From assembly GCF_030818575.1 (NCBI RefSeq), contig NZ_JAUTAL010000001.1, forward strand, positions 3,720,001 to 3,784,000: a stretch of 64,000 nt of DNA, in the 5' to 3' direction. The stretch is from Chryseobacterium camelliae. Its GTDB lineage: Bacteria; Bacteroidota; Bacteroidia; Flavobacteriales; Weeksellaceae. Under the pieces are notes generated by a model that did not search any database, had not been told where the DNA came from, and was given only the letters and a program-made list of their open reading frames with translations. Shown piece after piece: positions 56,606-64,000 of this stretch (position 1 is the first letter of the stretch; each line of letters begins with the position of its first letter). A program made the translations under genes and the position numbers.

Positions 56606-57037
56606 TCAACGCTTCGATTTAAAAAATTCTTTTACAATTGAGGAACATTCGTGTTCCATGACTCCGGTAACGATTTCTGTCTTGGGATGAAGGGATAGGT
56701 GTTTGTTGATGAAGCCGCGTTGCTCATCCCTGGCCCCGATCACCACTTTGGAGATCTGCGCCCAGGAAAGCGCTCCCGAACACATTACACAGGGCTCCAG
56801 CGTAACATACATCGTGCAGTTTACCAGGTATTTTCCACCCAGGAAATTAGCAGCAGCCGTAATGGCCTGCATTTCAGCATGGGCAGTAACATCGTTCAGG
56901 GCTTCGGTCAAGTTATGGGATCTCGCAATCACACGATTATTGGAAACAATAATGCAGCCTATCGGTACCTCATCCTTTTCCCGTGCAGTTTCGGCTTCAT
57001 GTAAAGCCATTTTCATATAATATTCGTCGGTGAACAT
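56606..57037 (-). CDS. tadA: Nucleoside deaminase, probable tRNA adenosine-34 deaminase
   Basis: This 143-residue zinc deaminase has HAEMQAI (zinc His and catalytic Glu) and PCVMCSGAL (two zinc Cys). Start MALHEAETAREKDEVPIGCI and length are typical of TadA, which makes inosine at the wobble base of tRNA-Arg. Closely related guanine deaminases cannot be fully excluded. It begins right after the stop of the gene upstream (TGA then ATG), so the two are cotranslated. Confidence 0.88.
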   Translation of the reverse strand: MFTDEYYMKMALHEAETAREKDEVPIGCIIVSNNRVIARSHNLTEALNDVTAHAEMQAITAAANFLGGKYLVNCTMYVTLEPCVMCSGALSWAQISKVVIGARDEQRGFINKHLSLHPKTEIVTGVMEHECSSIVKEFFKSKR

Positions 57038-57706
57038 TCAGTCTTCAATATTCATGGTTAAAGGCAGCTGAAACCGGAAGCGTACCGGATCGCCGTTAAC
57101 GTGTCCGGGCATAAACTTTTCAGATAGCGAATACAGGGCAATCTCTGCCTGACGGTTAAATGTAAAATTATCCCCCTGCGCATGAACATTGCTGATCGTC
57201 CCGTCCCGTTCAACAATAAAGGCTACATTAGCTTTGACTGTTTTTATTTCAGAATATACTCCTCCTGTATAAAACAGATGGGCAACTTCCTGCCGTAATG
57301 CATTGATTCCTCCCGGATAATCCGCAGGCTGGTCTGCTGAAGAAGATGTTTTAAGGTGACTTTCGGGTTTGGGGATTTTATTCTGAATCCTGTCCAGATC
57401 CTCCAGGTTTTTTACTTTCAGCAAAGCACCAATCAGAGCAACGTTCTCTATACTGTCCATTTTTCTCATGAACAACTGATAATCACTTTTAATACTTATT
57501 TTATTGAGGGTACCGGTTTCTGCATCGAATTTTTTCCTGAATTCAGTATTCAGCATTACCCGGTGATGATTATAGAAATCTTTGACGCGCCTGAATTCTT
57601 CTTGCTGCTGAGAAAAACAACAGAAAGCTACACAACAAAACAAGACTATAAAAAGAGATTTCAAGCGGGATATTTTTGTAAAGTAAATATACTTAAAAAA
57701 ATTCAA
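57038..57706 (-). CDS. Exported protein with TonB-C-like domain
   Basis: This 222-residue protein has an N-terminal hydrophobic signal (about 14-32). The C-terminal ~100 residues show the TonB C-terminal pattern found in Bacteroidota: DYPGGINALRQEVAHLFYTG, VKANVAFIVERDGTISNVH, then PGHVNGDPVRFRFQLPL. Similar stand-alone domains lack the Pro-rich spanner of true TonB. The role is unknown. It is in a run with the WYL regulator (15 bases upstream) and tadA. Confidence 0.65.
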   Translation of the reverse strand: MNFFKYIYFTKISRLKSLFIVLFCCVAFCCFSQQQEEFRRVKDFYNHHRVMLNTEFRKKFDAETGTLNKISIKSDYQLFMRKMDSIENVALIGALLKVKNLEDLDRIQNKIPKPESHLKTSSSADQPADYPGGINALRQEVAHLFYTGGVYSEIKTVKANVAFIVERDGTISNVHAQGDNFTFNRQAEIALYSLSEKFMPGHVNGDPVRFRFQLPLTMNIED

Positions 57707-57720
57707 ACCGGGATATCTTT

Positions 57721-58641
57721 TCAGCTTTCGGAATAGCCATTCAGCGATTCCAGGAGGTGGTTGCGGATGTCATCGACTAAACATTTCGGTTCAAGAACCG
57801 TAACTTCTTTACCATACGATAAAATTTCCTGCATGAAATCGTAGGTAGGATGAAGGAAAAACTGGAAAAACAGATATTCCGGGGTTTCTTTGGTTTCCTG
57901 TTGCGATTGATGGAGCGGGAAGCTCTTGATGTATTCGCCCTGATGCCTGCTGCACCGGATGAGGATCCTTTGCGGTTTCTGCTCGGTAAGGTTCATAACC
58001 CCGAAAGCATTTTTAAAATGTTCCCGGAAGTTATAATTGTATTTTTCCCGGAACTTATTTTTCAGTACATCGAGGTAATTAATCCGGTCCAAGCCGAAAG
58101 ACTTCAGCATTTTATCCTTGGTATCAATAGCGATGAGATACCATCGGTCTTTAGATTCTTTTAAAGCTAACGGATGAACCTTGCGGGAAGTCATCAGTTT
58201 ATTCTTATAGTTGTAATGTTCAAACGTTACTACTCTTTTGTTCCGGATCGCAAAGAACAGGTCATAGAAATGTTCTACACCGGTAGGTTTCCGGGTTTCA
58301 AAAAAGATAAAGTCAGAAAAATCCGGATGAAGGTTCAGGGCATTGCTCACCTGAAAGGATTCCAGCAGCTTCTGGTTGTACTCATCCACTTCCATAATGG
58401 GGCGACTCTCAATATAGTACCGGTTATCACCTTTCTTTTTATTGTGGATCGAAAGATTGAACAGGTCGGAAATCTCTCTGATGTCACGCTGTAGCGTACG
58501 GATAGAATAACTTTTTATGCCTGCATCCTGAAATTCAAAAGAATTCAGCAGGTAATCTTCCAGCTGCAGGTAAGTGGCTGGTGCATTCTCCAATCGCTTG
58601 ATGATCAAAGCATATCGTGTCAAATAAAAGTCTTTTTTCAT
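57721..58641 (-). CDS. WYL-domain transcriptional regulator (YafY-like)
   Basis: This 306-residue protein starts at 58641 (MKKDFYLTRYALIIKRLENA); the longer frame to 58686 lacks the usual start. An N-terminal winged helix-turn-helix is followed by a WYL domain (KVHPLALKESKDRWYLIAID) and a C-terminal extension. WYL regulators sense nucleic acid fragments or other ligands and often control defence or DNA-damage genes. A palindrome CGACA-N5-TGTCG lies just upstream, suited to autoregulation. Confidence 0.9.
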   Translation of the reverse strand: MKKDFYLTRYALIIKRLENAPATYLQLEDYLLNSFEFQDAGIKSYSIRTLQRDIREISDLFNLSIHNKKKGDNRYYIESRPIMEVDEYNQKLLESFQVSNALNLHPDFSDFIFFETRKPTGVEHFYDLFFAIRNKRVVTFEHYNYKNKLMTSRKVHPLALKESKDRWYLIAIDTKDKMLKSFGLDRINYLDVLKNKFREKYNYNFREHFKNAFGVMNLTEQKPQRILIRCSRHQGEYIKSFPLHQSQQETKETPEYLFFQFFLHPTYDFMQEILSYGKEVTVLEPKCLVDDIRNHLLESLNGYSES

Positions 58642-58719
58642 TCCGGTCTGTTTTTGATGCAGTGGTCCTGCTCCGTCTCTCAACAAAACAAGAATACTTC
58701 ATGGGTTAATTTTATAAAA

Positions 58720-58753
58720 CAAATATATATGCTTAATGCGACAAAACGTGTCG
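58720..58753 (-). promoter_or_regulatory. WYL promoter element and candidate operator
   Basis: TATATTTG on the minus strand (58720-58727) and the inverted repeat CGACA (58739-58743) / TGTCG (58749-58753) with a 5-base spacer. The repeat overlaps the -33 region (TTG at 58742-58744 on the minus strand). Confidence 0.5.
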
Positions 58754-58812
58754 TGTTTTATTTTTGTGGATAAGTTTTGGTGATGGAGTTTTGTATGATT
58801 CTGAATGATTGT

Positions 58813-58852
58813 AAAAATAACTCACAAGTCCAGAGGTTTCTGAGTTATTTTT
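58813..58852. terminator. Hairpin terminator downstream of the toxin-immunity genes
   Basis: Arms of 12 bp at 58813-58824 and 58841-58852 with A/T runs on the flanks. It lies about 170 bases past the immunity gene on the minus strand. Confidence 0.7.
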
Positions 58853-59018
58853 ATATATTTATCAAATTGAGGAAGCTGAATTTAAAATTTTTTAATTGGA
58901 TTATAGTAATACGAATATTTTTTTAAAGAATTTATTATTTTAACTTTTTTATTTCACTTTAGAAGACCTTTTATAGTAAACCAGTTTGTGGTTTTATTAT
59001 GTTCTAATATTTATAATC

Positions 59019-59285
59019 TTAATCAAATATTTCAGAAGATTGTGGTCCCACTATTTCAACTAGTCGAAGATCGTCCTCAGCAAAACATGCAAAATATAAT
59101 TTATCACCATCATAAGGCTGACTTGAAGTTGAAACCATGTAGGAAACTATATGAAAATTTTTTACTGTGCCATCTACAGATCCACGCTTTCTTAGACCTA
59201 AATACTCGATAGAATTATCATAATATTGTCTACCATTTTCTTTTAAAAATTGTTCTAATTTTTGTTTTACTTTTTTATCTACCAT
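59019..59285 (-). CDS. Probable immunity protein to the adjacent metallopeptidase toxin
   Basis: This 88-residue protein has no signal peptide, so it is expected in the cytoplasm. It starts lysine-rich (VDKKVKQKLEQFL) and ends acidic (CFAEDDLRLVEIVG). It begins 4 bases after the toxin stop codon on the same strand, the usual place of an immunity gene. I do not recognise its family. The call rests on position, size and the toxin-like neighbour, not on sequence identity. Confidence 0.6.
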   Translation of the reverse strand: MVDKKVKQKLEQFLKENGRQYYDNSIEYLGLRKRGSVDGTVKNFHIVSYMVSTSSQPYDGDKLYFACFAEDDLRLVEIVGPQSSEIFD

Positions 59286-59289
59286 AATA

Positions 59290-61479
59290 TTAAATTTTTG
59301 GGATTGGGATGTTTCTTTTTTCTAATTTCAAAATTATAAAATCTAAATATTGAAAAGCATGTCCAAAAGGTGGTGTTGAAACTTCTTGTTCATTCAATTT
59401 ATGGATTTTTGCATTTTTCACTAATCTATCATATACATACTTCTCCCTCTTATAAATATGTTGCCAGTTTTTAATTATATAATCTGCCTCTTTCACTCCT
59501 GCTAGTGGAGCATCCTTTACATATTTATTAAAACCAATCTTATGCATTTCCTCAGCATGATAATGCTCATGAACCATAAAATATTCTGTTACGTCATCAG
59601 TATATTTTATGGTATTGGTATTAGGATCGAAAGATGCTAGTAATTCTGGATTATCAAATTTATCAACTTTAAGTAATTTGGTACCGTACTTTTTCATTAC
59701 TAGTTTTGCCCAATCTTCTACTTCACTTTCTGAAAGGACTTTGCCTCCATACTGCCCAATTTTTTTAATATTACTTGCTTCAAAAACATCGTCAATTATT
59801 TTTTTGAAACTACCTTTCTCGCCTTTTAAGAATTTAATAAGTTCTTCAAACCCCTTTATCAAATCCTTTATAGACTTAACTACAAATTTGCTGAAAGTTC
59901 TGATTTTGCGGGCGGCACCTTTCACAAACCCCCATCCTAGGCGAAAGATACCAAAAATAGCTTCTTCAAGCTTTTGTATAATAATAGGGATGTCTACAAC
60001 ACCTCCGCTTATAAGTATCCCGACAATGATTTCAATGATCAGCGAAATGATAAATCCAAACGCGTATCCCGTAAAATAAGAACAGGCTATCGGATCAAAT
60101 GTAAGATTTATTTCTTTTAATTTCTTATAAATGTATTTTGCTGTTTCACTAAAACTGATCTCCTTTATAGCCTGTACAGCTTCATCAAACTGTTCCAGGA
60201 GAATAGGTAGATATTGATCTATATTCTTGACAAAATCTTTGCCCATAGTTATTCCATCGTAAATCATCTTTATCATAGCAAATATCCCTGAAACTGCATC
60301 CACAAGCCCATTCCATACCCCACATAATAGTGCGTTGTAAGTTTGGATACTATATTTAATAATATCCAGGTTAGAGATATCTTCTAAGTTAGTTATGACA
60401 TCATATATGGTATCATAAGCACTTAAATACAGATTATATAAAATCTCTGGAAAACCTTTCGGTTGAGTACTTTTTCTGAAATCTTTCTTGATGTTTAAAA
60501 TCGACCTTACCAGATTATTCTGCTCTGTAAGTATTGTTTTTAAAAGCCCTATAATTTCTGTAAAATTTACAGTGCCATTACTATCTTTTCCGGAAGATAT
60601 CAAAGGATCATAGGTATAGTTCTGGTCAGTTTCACCATTCTCAAGTTTTGGAGGTTTAGGCTGCCATCTGTTTTCATCAAACTTTGTTTTTTCAATTTGC
60701 AGAATTAGTTTCTCCAAGAGAATGCTGGTTGCTAACCTGAGAGCATCATTTGTGAGAATACCTAATCCTGGACTAATAAAGGAAACTCCACTGGAAAAAA
60801 ATGAAGCAAGCTTAAAATACGTTTTGGCGATATCTATACGGATGTCTTCAATATAACCTTGCTGTAAAAGTGATTTTATTTGATTATCTTTTAATTCAGG
60901 GATGACTTTTTTGATCTCTTTGTAAATTTCATCATTATTGTACAGGTCATATTCAAGTCTTCCGCTTTTATTCAGAAAGGATAAAACATCATTTGAAATC
61001 TTTATGGCACCATAGATTCCGCTAATTTTATCTGTACTATTATCTTCTACAAACATTAGTATTTCCCTTCCCTTCGGCAGGGAAACTTCAAAGGATTCTT
61101 TGAGCTTTGTAGCATCCGTCGACGAAAATATAATCACCCTAAATGCAAAGTTATTAACGTCTTGTACGCCATAGTAGTAAAAATCTTTTACCGTAGTCTT
61201 AATAACAGATTCAAGGTTACTTCCGACATCAGATACATAAGTGAAGGTACCTTCAACAGGTGAACCTGCATCCGGATAATATTTGGTAAGCAGATCATCG
61301 GAAGACTGATTGAAAAACTTCACCGTTGCAAGCGGGCTTACATGGCTCATACCTCTGATATGCTCTCCAATGGTAAATGCATCTTTAAATGAAGGAAACT
61401 GTGTTGTAGAAAATGTATTGTCCATCGACAAAGCTTCTGCTCCAAAATCAAAAACGTCTTTGTATTCTCTGTCTTTCAT
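59290..61479 (-). CDS. Polymorphic toxin with C-terminal zincin (metallopeptidase toxin 4-like)
   Basis: This 729-residue protein has no signal peptide. Residues 1-170 are mixed alpha/beta (FPSFKDAFTIGEHIRGMSHVS). The middle (about 190-560) is helical with a strongly hydrophobic segment at about 472-495. The C-terminal domain (about 580-729) contains SFDPNTNTIKYTDD and HEHYH (His637, Glu638, His641), a zincin signature, then KYVYDRLVKNAK. This order matches, from memory, the polymorphic toxin domain Tox-MPTase4. The gene is more AT-rich in its 3' half than the surroundings. It is followed by a small probable immunity gene and preceded by a terminator after the giant partner gene. The target is unknown; a cytoplasmic protein is suggested by the immunity protein's location. 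Confidence 0.78.
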   Translation of the reverse strand: MKDREYKDVFDFGAEALSMDNTFSTTQFPSFKDAFTIGEHIRGMSHVSPLATVKFFNQSSDDLLTKYYPDAGSPVEGTFTYVSDVGSNLESVIKTTVKDFYYYGVQDVNNFAFRVIIFSSTDATKLKESFEVSLPKGREILMFVEDNSTDKISGIYGAIKISNDVLSFLNKSGRLEYDLYNNDEIYKEIKKVIPELKDNQIKSLLQQGYIEDIRIDIAKTYFKLASFFSSGVSFISPGLGILTNDALRLATSILLEKLILQIEKTKFDENRWQPKPPKLENGETDQNYTYDPLISSGKDSNGTVNFTEIIGLLKTILTEQNNLVRSILNIKKDFRKSTQPKGFPEILYNLYLSAYDTIYDVITNLEDISNLDIIKYSIQTYNALLCGVWNGLVDAVSGIFAMIKMIYDGITMGKDFVKNIDQYLPILLEQFDEAVQAIKEISFSETAKYIYKKLKEINLTFDPIACSYFTGYAFGFIISLIIEIIVGILISGGVVDIPIIIQKLEEAIFGIFRLGWGFVKGAARKIRTFSKFVVKSIKDLIKGFEELIKFLKGEKGSFKKIIDDVFEASNIKKIGQYGGKVLSESEVEDWAKLVMKKYGTKLLKVDKFDNPELLASFDPNTNTIKYTDDVTEYFMVHEHYHAEEMHKIGFNKYVKDAPLAGVKEADYIIKNWQHIYKREKYVYDRLVKNAKIHKLNEQEVSTPPFGHAFQYLDFIILKLEKRNIPIPKI

Positions 61480-61500
61480 TGTTATAATTTAAAGATTAAT

Positions 61501-61528
61501 AAAAAAGGCAGAGTGATTCACCCTGCCT
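61501..61528 (-). terminator. Terminator between the giant partner gene and the toxin gene
   Basis: AGGCAG-A-GTG (61506-61515) pairs with CAC-C-CTGCCT (61519-61528). On the minus strand a T6 run (61506-61501) follows. It would stop or attenuate transcription from the upstream gene before the toxin. Confidence 0.8.
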
Positions 61529-61550
61529 CATTAAGTATGATTAAACAGAA

Positions 61551-64000
61551 TTACTGAAGCGCTTTTTTCAGTTCAGCAAGAGGGAGCTGAGCTACCACTT
61601 CCTTAGGGCTGTCGTCAGTAGTCAGCTGAAGGAAGCCTTCGTTCAGCTCGATGTTATCGACAAAACGGTCAGTTCCTGAATTCAGCTGGGACTGCACAAT
61701 TGTAAATTCAGTTTCGGTGACTACATCTTCAGGTACCTCAAATTCTTCAGGGTTCTCCTTTGTAAATGGTAATGCTGATTCTGTGACCAGTCCTGCAGAA
61801 TCCTTCTGTAAGATGTTAAGAGCGGTAGGTAAGGTGGTGATCCAAGCCTTGCCCTGTTTCAGTCCTAGAGGCTCACGCATTTCATCAACAATACTCATAT
61901 ACATCGGATCCCCGACAACCGGCACTTCGCCACCGTTCCAGATTCTACCGGTGGTCAGGAAGAACTGTACCGCATCTTCAAATCCAGGGTTGACTGTTAC
62001 AATAACCCTTGCCATGCCGGCCTGAAGGAAGCTCCTGAATAGCGGGTCTGCACTGTTGGACAGATACATATTCTGCCATTCATTTCTGTTGGCCCAGTAA
62101 TATGGATAGAAGGTGTACTGCATGATGGTCCACTCAAAGGCCTGCTCCATAAATTTGGCTAAAGCAGTATACTGATCCAGGTTCTCATCCAGGATGATAC
62201 TGAAATCCTGCATAGCTTTTGCGTTATTGGTTAGGTTTTTCCCCAGAGCAGAGTAGTCCTGAAGTAAAAATGCGATACAATTGTGCTTAAGGATCACCCT
62301 TTCCATATCACGGTAGAAGGTGGACATTTTCTCCTGGTTTTCTTTTTCCTGTTCCTTGGCAGCCGCTTCAAGTTCCTTCTTCTTCTCCTGGAATGCGGCA
62401 TCAGCTTCCTGGTACGCTTTAATGATTGCGTCAAAGTTTTCCTGCTTCCAGGCATTCATGTAAGCATCTGAAAGCTTGCAGGTAACTTCAAAATTGAAGT
62501 TGACAGAATCAATATTAATTCCCTGATATACAAAATTGTAGGTTCCGGTAACATTCTGAGGAGAAAAATAAGCAATGCTGTCAATTGAAGTCCCGCCATT
62601 GTTAAAAGATGAAGTTCCTCCGGCAAAATTGCTGGTATTCAATGTGCTTCCGCCTCTCCTGTTTCTTTCGAATCCGTACCACATTTTTACATGACTTGCC
62701 TGGTAATTGGCAGGGATATCAATGTTCAGATGCTTGTATCCGGTATCTCCATTGAGCTTGATCCACTGTAATCCTGTTGTAAACTTTTTGGTAGCTTCTA
62801 TAAGTTCAGTAAGCTTAACGCCATAAATACTTGCCCAATGCTGTATCTGATCTAATGAAGCTGATTTTGGATCTGCCATGGTCCATGGCTCAGGTGCTGT
62901 CCGGGGGTCAACAGGAGCGGTCAGGGTTTCTGTAGCCGATGCTGCGGTGGCCAAACGGTGCAGTTTTGCCGGTTCAGGAATCATAAACTCAAACATGGTG
63001 CGTTTACCATAGTTGTAGATCTGGTTCTTCATTTTTTTATCGACCCATCTGTAGACACCGATAACATGTTTGTCTCCATTCCTGTTGTCAAAACCATGGG
63101 CATTGTTTTCCTCAAACTCTTCGATAATCTTCTCGATCCTTTCTTCAGCTACTTTGGTCAGGAGCCTTTCAGTTGCTTTCTCCGTGATTTCCTGGGATTT
63201 GGCAACGGCCTGCCTTGTGCTGTTTTCTTTGGCATTGTGAGAGGCAAAGCTGCCGCCGACCTGATATGATTTACCGGCTCCATACTGAAAGTGTGCCTCC
63301 GCATTGATATCCTGTTGGATGATATTGGCCACTTCAGACTGCATGTCATTTCGGGTAGTTGAAGTTGTGTCATTCAGATTTTCCCTTTCGGTAGATTTGG
63401 ATGTGGTCGTCTGGATCTCACTTCTTCTCAGTTTGCGGGTGGATTTCTGCTTGAATTCCTTAGCCATTATATTTTCGATATGGGTAACTTCTCCTGGAAC
63501 ATAGGCGTGCATGGTTTGTACTACTTTAAGATAATCGGCAATACCCAGTCTTTTTACACCGAAATGTTTAGGAAAGAAAACGCCCGGCTGGGGAGTATCA
63601 CTACCTTCAGAATCGTCTGTCTTGATTTCCTCTGTATATAAGATGCCGGTGTAAGGCTGATCAATCACTACCCCGGAATAGTCCAGTGTAGCCTGTTTCC
63701 CGTTATTAAAGAATATCTGGATCTTAAGTGATCTGATTGCTTTTCCAAACCGGTTCACCAGGATAGGAGGGAAGGTTACCTTATTATCAACAATACTGAT
63801 GTTGGAATAGGTTTCTTCAAAAAGCCCCATATCTGTGCTGGCTGAAATTTTCGCCGAACCCAGTCCGTAAGAATTGCTTTCCGCCTGATAATAGAATGTA
63901 AGGGAGGCGGAGGTCTGCGCAATTCCTGAATTATAGCTTGCCTTTAAGTAATAAGTCCTTGATACGGCCTGCGAAAGATTGCTTTGGGAATTGCTTACAG
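61551..64000 (-). CDS. Giant coiled-coil protein of unknown family, toxin-associated (5' end outside window)
   Basis: The open frame continues from 61551 to the window edge (63998), at least 816 residues; the ATG at 63830 is internal. The visible part starts with beta-sandwich-like sequence (SYGLGSAKISASTDMG). After MHAYVPGEVTHIENIMAKEF comes a Ser/Thr/Glu-rich coiled coil (about 63200-63470), then the motif VIGVYRWVDKKMKNQIYNYG and MFEFMIPEPA. Further on is a lectin-like beta region (about 62520-62780), a second coiled coil with EKKKELEAAAKEQEKENQEK (about 62310-62420), and a helical C-terminal region. I do not recognise the family. It lies directly upstream of the toxin gene and may help deliver or anchor it. 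Confidence 0.7.
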   Translation of the reverse strand, partial: VSNSQSNLSQAVSRTYYLKASYNSGIAQTSASLTFYYQAESNSYGLGSAKISASTDMGLFEETYSNISIVDNKVTFPPILVNRFGKAIRSLKIQIFFNNGKQATLDYSGVVIDQPYTGILYTEEIKTDDSEGSDTPQPGVFFPKHFGVKRLGIADYLKVVQTMHAYVPGEVTHIENIMAKEFKQKSTRKLRRSEIQTTTSKSTERENLNDTTSTTRNDMQSEVANIIQQDINAEAHFQYGAGKSYQVGGSFASHNAKENSTRQAVAKSQEITEKATERLLTKVAEERIEKIIEEFEENNAHGFDNRNGDKHVIGVYRWVDKKMKNQIYNYGKRTMFEFMIPEPAKLHRLATAASATETLTAPVDPRTAPEPWTMADPKSASLDQIQHWASIYGVKLTELIEATKKFTTGLQWIKLNGDTGYKHLNIDIPANYQASHVKMWYGFERNRRGGSTLNTSNFAGGTSSFNNGGTSIDSIAYFSPQNVTGTYNFVYQGINIDSVNFNFEVTCKLSDAYMNAWKQENFDAIIKAYQEADAAFQEKKKELEAAAKEQEKENQEKMSTFYRDMERVILKHNCIAFLLQDYSALGKNLTNNAKAMQDFSIILDENLDQYTALAKFMEQAFEWTIMQYTFYPYYWANRNEWQNMYLSNSADPLFRSFLQAGMARVIVTVNPGFEDAVQFFLTTGRIWNGGEVPVVGDPMYMSIVDEMREPLGLKQGKAWITTLPTALNILQKDSAGLVTESALPFTKENPEEFEVPEDVVTETEFTIVQSQLNSGTDRFVDNIELNEGFLQLTTDDSPKEVVAQLPLAELKKALQ

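Larger units (their letters stand above)
58642..59018. other. AT-rich intergenic stretch with WYL promoter and terminator hairpin
   Basis: 377 bases without a gene. It contains the WYL promoter elements (58720-58753), a strong hairpin at 58813-58852, and very AT-rich DNA up to the immunity gene. Confidence 0.5.

Noticed and set aside
58781..58936. Plus-strand ORF of about 50 codons in the AT-rich gap
   Set aside because: It runs through the terminator hairpin and has a composition expected from AT-rich non-coding DNA.
63830..63832. ATG at 63830 as the start of the giant protein
   Set aside because: The frame stays open with sensible sequence to the window edge, so the codon is internal.

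Overview
The window is about 64 kb of chromosome from a Bacteroidota bacterium, most likely a Chryseobacterium or close Weeksellaceae relative. This rests on GLPGLI and DUF5686 outer-membrane families, the gliding lipoprotein GldH, a type IX secretion C-terminal sorting domain, an alternative complex III operon, type III glutamine synthetase, and promoter -7 elements of the form TAnnTTTG. No tRNA, rRNA, CRISPR array or insertion sequence was recognised.

Layout. 1-460: end of rpmA and a small double-glycine-leader peptide gene with six cysteines. 459-7800: envelope and secreted proteins on the minus strand, including a tandem array of three paralogues that carry their intergenic DNA with them. 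7933-16345: the actABCDEF operon for alternative complex III, with actB broken by two single-base indels. 16531-21329: SPOR protein, a membrane protein, a T9SS cargo protein and SelO. 21400-25573: ricT, gldH and a class A PBP. 25847-31808: FadL-type porin, GDSL lipoprotein, prs, rplY, sufS. 31914-35550: accessory island with a JAMM-like lipoprotein, three related small exported proteins and an XRE regulator next to a palindrome. 35691-39658: hemACDE. 39904-45573: rod-shape operon mreBCD-mrdA-rodA. 45643-58641: mixed housekeeping and envelope genes (NlpC/P60, glnN, M1 and M23 peptidases, coaX, tadA, WYL regulator). 59019-64000: AT-rich polymorphic toxin locus that runs off the right end.

Functional links. 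Complex III passes electrons from menaquinol to cytochrome c. hemACDE makes the uroporphyrinogen that feeds haem for those cytochromes. mreBCD, PBP2, RodA, PBP1A, NlpC/P60 and M23 proteins build and remodel the wall.

The best candidate for a new system is at the right end: a 729-residue protein with a C-terminal zincin (HEHYH) resembling metallopeptidase toxin family 4, an 88-residue probable immunity protein 4 bases downstream, and a giant coiled-coil partner of unknown family upstream, separated from the toxin by an intrinsic terminator. A second candidate is the lipoprotein and small-exported-protein island at 31.9-35.0 kb. Five single-base indels interrupt four genes (actB twice, the GDSL lipase, sufS, rodA). 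Their placement in short runs and in core genes points to sequencing error rather than real gene loss.
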